A stretch of 64,000 nucleotides of DNA from Cavia porcellus (taxonomy: Eukaryota > Chordata > Mammalia > Rodentia > Caviidae). The translations under genes and the position numbers were made by a program. The stretch lies in assembly GCF_034190915.1 (NCBI RefSeq), contig NW_026947509.1, positions 35,038,767 through 35,102,766 of the forward strand, written 5' to 3'. Positions 1 through 11,577 of the stretch are shown in pieces. Below the pieces are notes generated by a model. That model was not told the origin of the DNA and did no database searches. It was given only the letters and a program-made list of their open reading frames with translations. How positions within the stretch are numbered: the first letter of the stretch is position 1; the number at the start of each line of letters is the position of its first letter.

Positions 1-3000
1 TGACTAGAAACAAAAGCAAAGCCTCTGCCACGATGAAAATAATGTATATTAAAGTAACTCAAAAATAACATTTTTAATAATTCAACGAAAAAAGTTAAAT
101 ATGCTCATTATTTCACTATACTAGTTTAATTTAAATATGCATGTAAGGAAAGTATATCAAATTACCTTGTTTAAGAAATAAAACTATATCCCAACGTATA
201 TTTATATATGCATAGACATATTCTTGGTAGACCAATGACTATAGAAAATGAATTTTTAAATCAGGGTAAAAAACATGAAGGTATAAGCATTTTGAAAGAA
301 ATAAGTTGTTACTTTACAAGGCATTAATTTTTGTAATATGAAAGATGGAGAAAATAGTGGTAAATCAGCATTAAAAATAGTTTGCTTGTGACATAAAAAT
401 CAAACAAATTCTTATTTGTTCTTACTTTTTTTCCCAATGTCTTTTCCCAAAGTAGAATTGTTTCCTACATCCGCAGCATCTAGAAAGTGACAGGTTGTGA
501 TTAGAGAACTGTAGCTAATCAATGAAGGTTACAGACACTATCATTTCTCTGGCTTCCTTCTGAAAACAAACAGGTACAGAATGGTAGCCTAAGATCTTCC
601 TTTAGTTCTCTAAGAGTTTGCAGAATCTCTTAATTACTTATGAAGATTAGAGAGAACATTTGTAGGAATTAACAGAAAATCACTATGTACATCAATTACA
701 TGTTGGAGGACATCCTTCACTTTTAGGTAAGAATAGTTATCAGGATTATCTTTCCTGACAGAGACCAGGACCATTTCTATTTCTCAGCCTTTCTAAGGTT
801 GTGAAAAGTGACGCTTTCATCTGCCAGATCCACCAGCTGAAGATCGTGGCTTTGTTTATTCCATAGGTGAGGACAGAAATCATGTAAATCCAACACTTTG
901 GTACTGACGTGCTGATGTAATGGAGAAGACACTGCCACTTTTACCAGTGTATTTGGACTACAGCACCCACTTAGAACCAACAGAGCCAATCTTGTGAAAC
1001 ATAACTTTCCATCCATTTCTTCTTCTCTGTAGTTCCCAAAAGGGTTGGGTTAAGCAAATACAGAGAACTAGCTTCTGGATTGGACTTGTCCCTGGTCACC
1101 ATGTCTCACCGCCAAGTAAAGTGAGAAATGAGAAGTTGACCTCAGAGTCCTAATATCCAGTAGCCTGGAGCCTGAGGGTCCATGTCCTGTTGGTGACCCA
1201 GCATCTGCCCAATGTCCTTCTTGAACTCTGACCCCTGCCGCAGTAATACCGTGTCTGTGCCAGCTCTGAGCCTCCTACACCCCGGGATCTTTGAGCACCT
1301 TACCCCTTCTAGAAGATGCTTGCCTACTTTCCATCCTTGCTTCTTGGCCTTCTGGCACACGATCTGAACAGCACATGACACAGAAACATTTATTTCCAGT
1401 TTCTTGCAGTTCTGCTCCTAAATTGTGATTTGTAAAAAACATTTATTTGTGCTCCCTTCCATCTAAAGCTCCTTCTCCCTCCCAGCAGTAGGGACTCCTT
1501 CCTCCCCACTCCAGTATCAAAGAGTGGCTGAACTTCTGGAATTGCTGTTCATCCCTCCCTATGCATCTGTCCTTTCCCTTCATGATGGTTTTGAGAATTT
1601 ACACTTGTAGGAAAGTGATAATTAAGTTTGTTTAAGAAACAGAGAATTCTGGAGGCAGGAAGACGTGGTGGTGGGGAGATGATGTGTGCACTTCTAGGAG
1701 CATTAAATCTGCAGTTTGAAGGTCTCAAGAGACACATTCAAGTGGTGGTTAAGGCCTTCAGGACCTCGGACAGAGGCCGCCTGACAGTTTGCAGGCGGGC
1801 TGGCTGGAGAGGTCTGCTAGAAACCATTCGGTTGTGGATGGTGACTGAAGCCCTAGGAGTGGATGCAATGCTTGGGTGGGATTTTGTGCAATCCGAGAGA
1901 ATGACAGAGGCCAATTAAATACCTGTGAACGCTTTTTGAAACCTTACTGCCACTGCGAGCCACACCTTGCATCAAGTTGCTTGTTTCATGTCTATCTCAG
2001 ATTCAGCAATGTCTCCAGCTCTTCCCTCTCTCTACTGCACCTCTGCACACCTTTCCTCATCTTTTCACACTTTCTCTGCATAGTTTCCTATGTCTCTTCT
2101 TGGTCACCTCCTGTATATATCTCATTCCACTGATTTTTCTACATTCATATTGATGGGTCTGGTTTTAATATTGAGGCATCCTTCTTTGACCTTTTGGTCA
2201 TTCTTACAGTGTCAGCCTCTGCCTTTAGCCCCATTTCTTTCACCTGTATTCAGTTTCACCTCACAGATCACTGCTTCATCATCATCACCAGATGCCCATT
2301 CTTTGGACACTGACCACACTGCCAGCTCTATTACCTTTGCCAGTCCCCTGGGAGCTTTCTATGTTGCAAGCCTGTCATGGACAAACTTCCATGTTTCTGG
2401 TAGAATTTCCAAGAGGAAATCATCACCTTTCTCCCCTAAAGTCCCAATCTGCTATACTTGGACCAGTGCCCATTTAGGGAAATTTTTGAAATTTTTTTAG
2501 ATATCTTCTCATGGGATGACCCAGCCCATCTTTCTCATTCTTTTTCTTTACATTATTCACTCAGCATCACCCCTTCCCTCTGGGAGCCCCACTGTTCTTT
2601 CTCATTTGGCCCCACAAACCTGCAGAACCAGTTAGAGTGGGGGGGGGGTGGACAGGAGTGTGTGTGTGTGTTAACGTTGAGGAGAGATAAGGAAGAATTT
2701 TTCCTATTTGTCAAAGGACACTGAAGTAACAAAGTATAATTCAATTACACTCTGAAAACAAGAATAATTGATTCATAATTGGCCTCTCTGCCACATGCTA
2801 ATTGGCCTAATCACTTGTGGCTCTCCTATTCATTTGAAGGTCTTAATTTGGTAACACACTGAAGAGAAACAAGGAAACAACAGTCTATAAACTACAGGGG
2901 TGACCAGGAAACACTTCTCAGCTAGTAATGTGAGCTTTGTGAAGCATTCAAGTGAGCTTAGAAAACAGCTCACTTGCTCAGCGACCACCTCCGCTCCACC

Positions 3001-3540
3001 AATGACTTGGTCTCTTTTTCCACCTTTTTCATTCTCCTTTTTAGCTCCTGCCACTGCCCTGCCTTTATACGTGTCTAACTCTGTCTCTTTGAACTTGCCA
3101 ACCTATGTCTCTGACTTTTCCAGTCCCCTGTATTGTTTTTTCAGTGATGTTCTTAATCTTTGTTCTGTCTTAGTTTCTCTATTAATCTATCCTTCTAGGT
3201 ACTTTGTATACGAACTACAGGCAGTTCCCTTCCTACCCAGTCTGTCTGTCTGTTTGACTGTGACTGTTATCTTTCCCTCTCAATTGAAATGCATTTAGGT
3301 CAACACACACAAATATTTGCTGGTTTTGGCATATATATATATAATGCTCAAAAAATTGTATGCACACTTCAGCAGTTCACTGTACTAACAAATGTCTGGA
3401 AGTTAATGGCTACCACTTTAAGCATCTCCTGTTAATGTAGAGGTCAAAGGTAACTTTAATTAATCTTATGCTGTGTTAAAATATTTACACAAATTTAGTG
3501 TTAAAATATTTACACAAAACTTTCTTTTCCTGATGCATAC
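1..3540. other. Intronic or downstream sequence, no gene seen
   Basis: AT-rich with small scattered frames. The minus frames at 777-1016 and 1142-1381 read protein-like (for example HDFCPHLWNKQSHDLQLVDL) and may be a decayed retrocopy, but I recognise no parent. A G-run with TG repeats lies at 2640-2670. No SAND or HMG exon of SP100 was found. Confidence 0.5.
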
Positions 3541-3640
3541 ATTTTTTGACAGACTATGTATATTATACATATATATGGATATATTACACACACATATATA
3601 TGTACATTACACATTACTCTGTATATATGTTATGGATTAA
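3540..3640. repeat. AT/TA-rich low-complexity
   Basis: TATACATATATATGG and CACACACATATATATG runs; similar short AT runs occur at 3326-3345 and 4565-4625. Confidence 0.9.
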
Positions 3641-3651
3641 AAACTAGTGGG

Positions 3652-3745
3652 CAGGGCTGGGGATTTAGCTCAGTGGTATAAGCACCTGCCTGGCAAGTGC
3701 AAGGTCATGAGTTCGATCCCCGTACCAAAACAAACAAACAAAAAC
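3652..3745 (+). mobile_element. ID-like SINE
   Basis: GGGCTGGGGATTTAGCTCAG start, A box TAGCTCAGTGG, B box GTTCGATCCC, A-rich tail (CAAACAAACAAAAA). tRNA-derived, made by RNA polymerase III promoters. Confidence 0.93.
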
Positions 3746-3759
3746 TGGTGGGCAACTTA

Positions 3760-4580
3760 ACACCAGCTGAATTAAATCAGCATGGCACTGAGCGTAGATA
3801 TTCCACCAGAGGAAAGTTGTCAGCATACATAGAGATGTGGAGAAGGAGAAGCAAGGCATTGTGGGTTTCTCTAAGTGTTGCTGTTTTGAGCCCTCTGTTC
3901 TCCTTGAGCTCATCTTGTCTGGCTTCCCCAGTGTGAGTTCCACCACTGTCATCAGAGGAGCTCGGGAGCTTGTTGGTGAGAGTGGCTGTGGTTCGTTTTG
4001 TACATCGAGCATCACTTCCTGGCTGCAGAGGGGAAGATGTGTGCTGTTTAATCTCCAGGAGAAACTTGTCATGTTGGCTTTCTGGCATGTACTTGACTGT
4101 GCTTATCGTCAGAGGAGCTTGGGGTTTCCGTGTCGCTGAGGATGGCTGTGGTGCTTTTCAGGACAGCCCTGGTCTTTGTTGTGAGTGTGACTTCTCAGCT
4201 CCAGCATAGAACCCTCAACCTACCAGCACAGCTCCTTCACCCCACTGGCATGGACTTTCTGGTTTCCACCGCTGACCTTTGGGCCTTCCCAGCACAGATC
4301 CATAAAACAGACTGGTGTGAGTCCATCTTGCGAGCTCTACAACTCCAGTTGGACTTGTGGGAGGCAATGTCATGGGCTCTAGGTTTTCATCTGGACTCAT
4401 GTAGGACATTGCTGTGGGATCCAGGCCCTTGGCTGAATACTCTGGGTCTTTAGTGTTGTGGATAGATTTCCTGCATTTTCATGTGTTAACTCTGGGTGAC
4501 CATTATAAATAATATTATAAATTCTGTGTCCTGTTTCTAATTGTTCTCCTGACAATCCCTGACTACCACAATATACATAT
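3760..4580 (+). repeat. Dispersed repeat Y, copy 1
   Basis: Shares order and wording with 37310-37925: an AATTAAATCAGCATGG/ACTGAGTCAGCATGG start, a GGGCTCTAGG-type GC-rich middle, CTCTGGGTCTTTAG/TTTGGGTCTCTAC, and a terminal ATTATAAATTCTGTGTCCTG. It carries an internal ~160-bp tandem duplication (GTCATCAGAGGAGCTCGGG at 3949 and GTCAGAGGAGCTTGGGG at 4109). It is probably an LTR or a LINE 5' UTR. Several overlapping open frames are not coding. Confidence 0.6.
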
Positions 4581-4599
4581 ATATTTTTATACACATATA

Positions 4600-7070
4600 T
4601 TATATATACACATGTATTTTATGTAATACATTATGTAAATTATTTGTTGTTAAATAAGCTTTTTTTGAGTCAGGTACTGTTGCGTTTCCCTGTGAATATT
4701 TTAAAAATATGATCATATTGCATAGCTCTGTTCTTCCTATTTGCTATACACAATAATAATTTACTGGGAGATACTGGGATTGCTAGTTCCCACTGTGCCT
4801 TTAGGCTTTTACCTTTCCAGTTGCCTTAGCCCAAAGTGAGGACTCCAAGTATTCGTTAGCCTGCTTAAATCCTAAGGGTTTCATGATGACAGAATATTTG
4901 TCAGAGGACACTGAAGTCACACAATATAATCCAATTACACAACAAAGGACGTCTGTCAAAAACTATACTAACATTTGAGAATGATTCATCCAAAGTTTTT
5001 ATTTCTGTCTTTAATTACATTGGAGGCCCCGTTCGTTTTGCAGTTTCTACAAATACAAGTGACAAATGACCGTTATATCAATAGGAACCTAGGATCTTTG
5101 TGTTACTAGTCAGGACAGTGGGTATTAAAAAAGATAACATCATTCTGTCATTTATTTCTTCTATAATAACAATATATAATTACATACATTCAGTTGGTAA
5201 GACTCATCTCAGTAACATGAGTTTATAATAATTTTCTGCCTCCTTCCGTTTCCTAAAGTAAGAGGAGTTCCCAGGGTCGACTGGATGCAAGGTAGTCAGG
5301 GTACTCAGAAACGGGTTGCTTTAAATTCAGATTCCTGACATCCTCAGGCCAAGGCTTGGCTTCCTAATCTTCTTTACCTGACCCACTTCTGAGGGCTTTC
5401 TGGACTCTCTTCTCTATGGTTCACTGCGGCAGAGCCACCGTTGCTGAGCCCTGGAGAGGAAGGAAAATACCTTCATGCTCCTGGTCTCGGTCTCAGGAAC
5501 CCATCCAGTAGACATTTGTTTAAAAGGAAATTGGAGACGGAAGCTTGTGTAGGAGGGTTAGGAGTATTCTACCATCAGGTGCTCCAGGAACCAGCCCCAA
5601 GGCTGGGCTCAAAAACAACTTCGCCATGACATACTCTCTCTTTTGTCACCATCTCTTATAGAATTTCTTAGCCTTCCCACTTGGTTGCACACATGTCCAC
5701 TTCTACCTCTTTTTTTATTTGGGGGGTCGTGGAAGCAACCTTCGAAAGGTATCAGCACCTCCACCGACTCGGCCCTAAGTGACTGTGCTGAGCAGAGCTC
5801 AGGCTCCACTTGGGCACTATTTCATCCTCTTTATACGAGTGAAAATTAAACTTGCATTGTGTCGTGGGGCACTTTCAGGCACATGTGTGATCCCAAGGAG
5901 CCCAGCCCAACTAATTCAAAATGTGTAATGTGAATCACCTAAAACTCCTAACAAATCTACCTTGTTATTTCAAGGAGTATGAAGACTTTTCTGAATGAAT
6001 CTTGTGTAGCAAAGAGGAATATTTGTTACATCTAGAGTTTTTAATTGGCCTGACATCTTTTCCAATTCTGTGTCCTCCACATGGAAAGAAAAGGAATATA
6101 AAATCAGTTATCTGTAATGACAAGGGTGATATGTTTTATGAATACCTACACTGTGGTCAGGATTTGAACTACGAAGATGCTATATGATTAATTCTCTTTT
6201 CATTTTAAGAACACAGATCTCCACCAAATGGGGCAGAGGCCCAAAACTATTTAGTACTGACTGCAAAATCAACGGCATTTTGAAACCAACATGCATTTGT
6301 AGGTTGCATCTAACTAATTTAGCAGTGAATCTGGACTCGCATTTGCCATGAGTCCCTGTAAAATATGATCACATTTGGCATGAATGTCATGCACTATTTT
6401 GCAGAAACATGAAGATGGCATATTTAAGAATGGGATTCTGACCCTGGATTCTATTGGAGATATTTTCAACACAGATTACAAAACACATTGTCTTCCTAAA
6501 ATATTAAAGCATTTTTGAATTCTAAAATACACCTGGTTTCACGGTTTTGAACAAAGGATCAGACATTTATGGGGTCCAAGGTGTGAATTTTGCTTCTTCC
6601 AGTGACCTCTTACATATAATGTGTAGAAAAGCCTTAACAGTTTAAGGACTAAAGTTTCCCCATCTATGAAATATAAGGGAGAAACATTTATTTTGCTTAC
6701 TTTGTGGTTGTTCTAAAGATAAAAAGAGACTTATTTACAAAAACATTTCCGATTATCACTGTTTGGCCACTATCATGTTGGATATCAACTGTCAAATCTA
6801 TGAGTTTAACCAAAAGGCTTTCTTTATGCCAATAATTAGAGTAGCCAAGGTCTGAATTTTAAGCAAGTCTGTAATCAAACCAAGCGATAGCAGACTATGT
6901 CTTCCTCTTCTCTACAGAGCAGAAGATGGGCAGAAGTGGAAAGTGTGCTGGCAGTCTAACACTGCGGTGTAAATAAGTCTGCCGGTATACAATAAAAGGC
7001 ACGCTGTCACTCAACTGCAGTCAACTTGTTAAGCCTGGATTTACAAATTCCCTGCAATTTTCAAAATATC
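4600..7070. other. SP100 intron, no further gene seen (apart from exon at 5378-5450)
   Basis: Unique-looking AT-rich intron. A minus frame at 5609-5809 has a basic stretch (PPNKKRGRSG), but no splice sites in phase and no similarity I trust. Confidence 0.5.
5378..5450 (-). CDS. SP100: SP100 exon preceding the Sp100A-type end; frame anomaly
   Basis: 73-bp segment with a strong acceptor (TTTCCTTCCTCTCCAG) and donor GTAAAG (5372-5377). In the frame delivered by the upstream exon it starts LSNGGSAAVNHREESPESPQ, like human DLSNGEELQ. Its length is 1 modulo 3, so it leaves phase 2, unlike all its symmetric neighbours. Near the donor a different frame spells RSGSGKED then a stop (TAG at 5364-5366) when read into the intron, as in the human Sp100A end as I recall it. 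So the two halves of the exon match human SP100 in different frames. In the upstream frame, retention of the intron would end the protein at TAA (5374-5376) directly after the exon. Confidence 0.68.
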
Positions 7071-7074
7071 TAAA

Positions 7075-7262
7075 AGTTGGACATGCTGGCACATGCCTGT
7101 AGTTGCAGCACTCAGGAGGCTGAGGCAGGAAGATGGATTTGAGTGTGAGGCCAGCCTAAACTATATAGTGAGTTCAAGACCAGTCTGACTGCATAGTGAG
7201 ACCCTGTTTCAAAAAAACAAAGTGAAACAGAACAGAATAAAACAAAACAAAACAAAAATCTG
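7075..7262 (+). mobile_element. B1-like SINE
   Basis: 7SL-derived: CTGGCACATGCCTGTAGTTG, GGAGGCTGAGGCAGGAAGA, AGTGAGACCCTGTTTC, A-rich tail. Contains an inner repeat of the GTGAGTTCAAGACCAG/GAGGCCAGCCT unit, as in rodent B1 dimers. Confidence 0.9.
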
Positions 7263-7388
7263 GAGGAAATGGGGCTCCCAAGGTTGCCCATACCATTCTG
7301 TGGCGTTTCTCAGAGTAAACTACAGCAGGGAACTCAAGCTCTGAACTCAGGCTCTCAATGTCCTGGAGCTGGGGAGGACAGGTCTTAC

Positions 7389-7490
7389 CCATTGTATTCT
7401 GCCCACTTCTTCTTTCTGGGGTGCAGAACGTGACTTTGGGGAGCATCTCTTCCTCACTGGATTCTGAAGAGACATAGATCCTTCTTCTCT
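7389..7490 (-). CDS. SP100: SP100 serine/acidic exon (SSEEE unit)
   Basis: 102-bp exon, phase 1 in and 1 out. It reads RRRIYVSSESSEEEMLPKV then TFCTPERRSGQNTM. The SESSEEE core matches human DFSESSEEEAPAEASSG. The acceptor TTGATCCTTCTGCAG is clear. A second AG (CTCTTCAG) lies inside, so a shorter form is possible. The donor is GTAAGA (7383-7388). The unit resembles the SIM-type acidic unit at 10780-10863 and may derive from internal exon duplication. An overlapping B1-like SINE begins just left of the donor, in the intron. Confidence 0.85.
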
Positions 7491-7947
7491 CTGCAGAAGG
7501 ATCAAATGTACCCAGGACTCAGTGTCCAATAAGGAAACCAACATGAGAGAAGAACGTCCTACACAAAGAGAACTGGGGAAAACTTAGAAAGCCTGACATT
7601 CCAGAGCAAGAGTGTCCCTCCCTCAGACCTCCATGACCTGCCTCTCCAATCCAGGTGGCCTCCAGGTTCCTGTGTCCTCCTCCCCTGCAACCTGAGCTGG
7701 ACTATAAGGACTACTCCTCCCATGCAAACATCAAGAAAAAACTATTTTTAAAATTATTATATTTGAGTCATTGATTTCTTTGGGATCATATTTTAAAGTA
7801 CTTTATGTTACCTATCGAATAAAAAATTAACATATGAACCATCTAAAATTAAACAAAATTTGTATTCAAGTTTGAAGGTCATAACAAAGAATTAAAATTA
7901 ATCTCTTGCAGAAAGTACGGTTCACTGATAACTATATTTTCTATTAC

Positions 7948-7998
7948 CTCGTTTTAGAGGGCTTCTGAATGTAGGCGAATCTCTGAAATTCATGGGCT
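7948..7998 (-). CDS. SP100: SP100 51-bp microexon
   Basis: 51-bp exon, phase 1 in and 1 out, far below ordinary ORF length. It reads PMNFRDSPTFRSPLKR and matches human EPMDFRKLSTFRESFKKR. The acceptor is strong (TTTTTCTTTACAG, plus 7999 onward) and the donor is GTAATA (7942-7947). No enzymatic function; it is part of the basic/phosphorylatable linker. Order and phase with the flanking exons are as in human SP100. Confidence 0.9.
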
Positions 7999-8815
7999 CT
8001 GTAAAGAAAAAGGGAGCAAATCATTATTTGCACACGAATGCCAGGTGCTGTGACAACTCACATAGCAAATGGGCTTGCAATCCTAACACAGTGTGGAAGA
8101 ACATTTTCTTCTCTCCCTCCATTCCATCTGGTCCTGCAGGCCCAAGGTCAGAAGGCTGGGATCCAACCCGGCTTTTTAAAAGAATTCTTTATGTAAATTT
8201 GTGACTCTTCCCCATTATTCAGTGCAGTTTTCTCATCTATAAAGTTGGGGTCACCTAATTATCATACTTCCCTGTTGAGGTTTTCGTAATGACAAGATGA
8301 AGGTTTATTTACAAAAGTCTATAAAAGCCCCAGTACAAGCCAATCACATAACTAGAGTTTGGTTTTGAACGTAGTTGATCTGAAGTCATTTGAATCCAAT
8401 CAAAAATTGAATAACAACACAAATTATTCTTTGAAGACTTTACGCTTGTAACTAAAGATAATATTAATGCATAGAATAATACTGTGCTTACTATGATCTA
8501 TACAAGGCAAATGGGGATAGAGAATAAGTACATTATTTTGACTCTTTAGTGTTAATAGATTGTGTAGTAAAAACGTTAACATAATTTTTACTGTTTCCAT
8601 TGTATCAATCTACTGAACTTCCTCAGTTAAACAACAGTTTATAATGCCTTCTTGACACCTGTCATTTCCCAAAAGTGTAGGGAGGATAAATGTAGAAAAC
8701 GGTTCTCTAGAAGTTCTAGAATCAAAAGTGTTCAGGGAATGCTCAGAATAAAATTCATCAGACAGCAGAGCTCTGATATTCCGTAGCTGAGGAGCCACAA
8801 TTTTGACATTCTTAC

Positions 8816-8896
8816 TTGGTTTAATCTGATAAGAGTGTGTAGCTTCTTGGGTTTCTTTCTCCTCATTTGATTCTAACAGGCCTTGGATTCTGATCT
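8816..8896 (-). CDS. SP100: SP100 linker exon
   Basis: 81-bp exon, phase 1 in and 1 out. The translation IRIQGLLESNEEKETQEATH matches human VINNDNPLESNDEKEGQEAT. Acceptor TCTTCTGTTATTCAG and donor GTAAGA (8810-8815) are good. The segment is acidic, charged and probably disordered. An open frame at 8610-8798 continues into the intron past the donor and is not coding. It joins the SIM exon on its right and the 51-bp exon at 7948 on its left. Confidence 0.9.
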
Positions 8897-9142
8897 CTGA
8901 ATAACAGAAGACACAGACTTGAAATACAAGTGGTTTAGGAGGCGGAAAACCTGCGCCACGTTAAGATGCGGGGACACAGGCCTTGTAGAGATGGGAAGGG
9001 AGCTTGGGAAAGGGTGGGGCAGGAGGGAAGAGGGCGGCTTAGAGTGCAACATGTATACACATCAGCCCTCCGGGCTGATTGTAATCAGCGTGTATCACAA
9101 ACATACACTAATAAAATTTTTTATATTTTTTTCTTTTTTCTT

Positions 9143-9240
9143 TTTGGTCTTTTTCATTTTTATTGGTACTGGGGATCGAACTCATGACTGCCTGCTTACA
9201 AGGCAGGTGCTTATGCCACTGAGCTAAATCCTCAGCCCCA
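9143..9240 (-). mobile_element. ID-like SINE
   Basis: Reverse-strand copy: GGGGATCGAACTCATGACTG then GAGCTAAATCCTCAGCCCC, with the T-rich tail complement at 9120-9170. Confidence 0.92.
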
Positions 9241-10779
9241 TAAAATTTTTTATAAACAAAAGTAGAATTCTTTAGAGGTTTCAGTTGTGAACCAGAAAGC
9301 AACTCAGTATAAATCCCTTACAGGATGACAGGAACAATCTTGCAAACCCATACCTTTCTAACTCACCTGCCTGGGTGGTTAGTGACACTCCGCTTTTGTC
9401 CCCCGTAGTGAAGACAATTCACTGGCAAGGGACAGTTGGGGTTGCTTGGCCCTTTCTCCTTGAACTTGCCCCTCTTATTTCAGATCCTTTCTACTTGCCG
9501 TCCCACATTTCCATCCCCTCCCGTCACCTCTACTTTTGCTCTTCATGCACGTGACCTTGAACACCTGGGTGAGAGCTGACGAGCACGTCTGTGCTCTCCA
9601 CCTGGTGCCTCCCTGAGGCTTTTACAAGGTGGAGAATGCTCTTGTGTTTGAGCTGTAGACATAGTATGGGGACATGTATGTAGTTGGGGACAATTTCATG
9701 GAGCGCTCTTAGCTACACTAAGATAAAAGTATGCACTGTCTGGAAACAATCGCAAATTTATATTTTCCTTTTAGATAATATCATGAGCAGCTGGGATGGA
9801 GGCATCAGTAACCACATTGTTCTTTTGTAACCTCTAGACCATGTGTGCTTAGATTTTTCTTAGTGTGTTTTCCCTAAAGAGGAATGTCTCCAAAATCCTC
9901 TAGATTTAGGAAGTAAAAAGGGAAAACAAACCTGCAATATGTGCTTTACAAAGTTTTAGATTTTGTAATAACTCAGGCTTCAGTGGACTAAGAAAACACA
10001 CTTTGATAATCACTTCTATGTCACATTTTTACAAAGTAAATGACTCAGAATCCAGCATGCTAGACTGATTTTTTTCCTTTAACTGTTCCTGAGACTTTGG
10101 AGAGGACTTTCAAATAGTTCTGTGATTGTGTTTTCTCACCTAGGAAACTAGAGTGTCTACCCTGTTTACCCTTGAGGATTTATAAAGGGAAAAATAATAA
10201 ATTATTTGCAAAGGTGTTTTGAAAAATCACTCCACGGGCCATTACTTGCTGAAAAATGTTGTCAAAACAATACTTTGGGTTTCAGAATACTACCTCAAAT
10301 CTTTACCTTTACTAACATTAGAGAATTGAGCAGGTTTTCTTTTGACACTATCTCAGTTTTGCAGCCAGATAAAGATTATGCTCTTGCAACAAAGGAATTT
10401 TTAGCCTTCTATTGTTTACTGAAACCACTGGGTAAGTGTATCACATCATGGCATGGCAAATAATTAGTGTAAAAAAAACCAAAGTCATTATTTTGCTAAC
10501 CTACATCCTATATAAATATAGGCACTGTATATTGCTAGCTTATACCAATATAAATAATATAGATATATATAAATGTATAGGGCATATATACTAAATATTA
10601 GTGACACTAATCACTCAAAATAAATGTGTGATAATTGCCCTGCATTTCCTAAATGTTTAAGAAAATCAGCATAGAGGCGAGGGTCCCAGGATGCCCTGGC
10701 TCCACTGCATTGAATGAACGCACACAAACAGCAGCTCTGAATTCACTGTCCCTCAGCCCGAGCCCTGCTCTTTCCTTAC

Positions 10780-10863
10780 CACACTGGCTTCTCAGGGCTG
10801 AGGTAGAGGCTTTGGGGAAGTTGTCTTCATCGCTGAGTTCCTCGGAGTCGTCGCTGCTGATGA
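10780..10863 (-). CDS. SP100: SP100 exon with SUMO-interacting motif
   Basis: 84-bp exon, phase 1 in and 1 out. Spliced to the previous exon it gives DVIVISSDDSEELSDED, the hydrophobic-plus-acidic SUMO-interacting motif known in human SP100 as IIVISSEDSEG. It continues NFPKASTSALRSQC. Acceptor TCCTTTGTGCAG and donor GTAAGG (10774-10779) are both good. The motif lets SP100 bind SUMO chains on PML. The tail ALRSQC resembles human ALRSKH from another internal unit, which fits the repeated construction of the SP100 linker. Confidence 0.93.
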
Positions 10864-11436
10864 CTGCACAAAGGAGGAGACCCCATAAGCATCCACAGCG
10901 AAGGCAGCGCCAGGAGGCCAGGCTGACTCCCTGAACGACTGCCTAATCCAGAAACTGAGCACGCTGTCCAGGCCGCTGGCCCAGCCCACAGCCACTCCTC
11001 CTCCCTCCTTGCTGCTTCTGTCTCCCTCTGCCACCAACCTGCTACCTTCCCTCCTGCCGTGCTTCCCCTCCTGGTCCTGCTTCTGCCTCTGTCTGGCGAT
11101 GGCCTCTCCTGACGCCTCCTTGACCTGCTGGGATTCTCCACTTCTCCTCTCATGAACACCCTGATTTCCTGATGTCCCTCTGTTTTCTAGAACCACCTCT
11201 TGTCTTCTTATCTTCCTCTCCAAAGAGTCTTTTGGACATCAATTATTTTCTTTTACCTCCATTTTTTCCTTGGAATTTCCTCGATTTCTAAGGCCCTTCT
11301 GCTGTGCTCCCTGCTCACGTCAGCTCACACAGGCACTGGCCTCCTGCCCTCTGCTCCAGCCCGTGGCGGACACTGATGGCGGACACTGATGACAGACCCG
11401 AGACCCTGACCCGAGCCGGTTTCCCTGGAGCCTTAC

Positions 11437-11577
11437 CTATGACATCAGTTGCCTGGTACTTAGCCCTGGTGCGGGTTCGCTGCTCATCTTCCGAGTAAAA
11501 CGGCTTTTCCTTCTTTATGTCTACCAGAGGCACAGAACAGGATTTCATCTGGATGTCCTGGCTGTGCTGTTCTGTTC
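11437..11577 (-). CDS. SP100: SP100 exon with SUMOylation site and HP1-binding region
   Basis: 141-bp exon (phase 1 in, 1 out). It includes TEQHSQDIQMKSCSVPLVDI and then KKEKPFYSEDEQ, ending ATDVI. Human SP100 has INSCSVRLVDIKKEKPF at this place. The IKKE tetrad is the psi-K-x-E acceptor that carries SUMO in human SP100, and the surrounding region is the part reported to bind HP1 (CBX) proteins. The donor is GTAAGG (11431-11436) and the acceptor is CATCCTGGCCTAG. The last residues together with the next exon form the SUMO-interacting motif. Similarity here is specific to SP100 rather than SP110 or SP140. Confidence 0.94.

Larger units (their letters stand above)
8000..10779. other. SP100 introns flanking exon 8816-8896
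   Basis: Apart from the exon and the ID-like SINE at 9143, I see ordinary intron sequence. 8920-9060 has a short GC-rich part without ORF support. Confidence 0.5.

Noticed and set aside
777..1381. Two minus-strand frames considered as SP100 SAND exons.
   Set aside because: No SAND motif (no KWFTP-like or CGG block) and no splice phase match; perhaps an unrelated decayed retrocopy.
3652..3745. tRNA gene (A box and B box present), and likewise for the other ID-like copies.
   Set aside because: The sequence cannot fold into a full cloverleaf with matching acceptor stem, carries an A-rich tail and is dispersed in several copies: SINE, not tRNA gene.
5609..5809. Minus-strand frame with a basic stretch, considered as the SP100 exon with KKCSCVMC.
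   Set aside because: No cysteine pattern, no in-phase splice sites, and only weak composition likeness.
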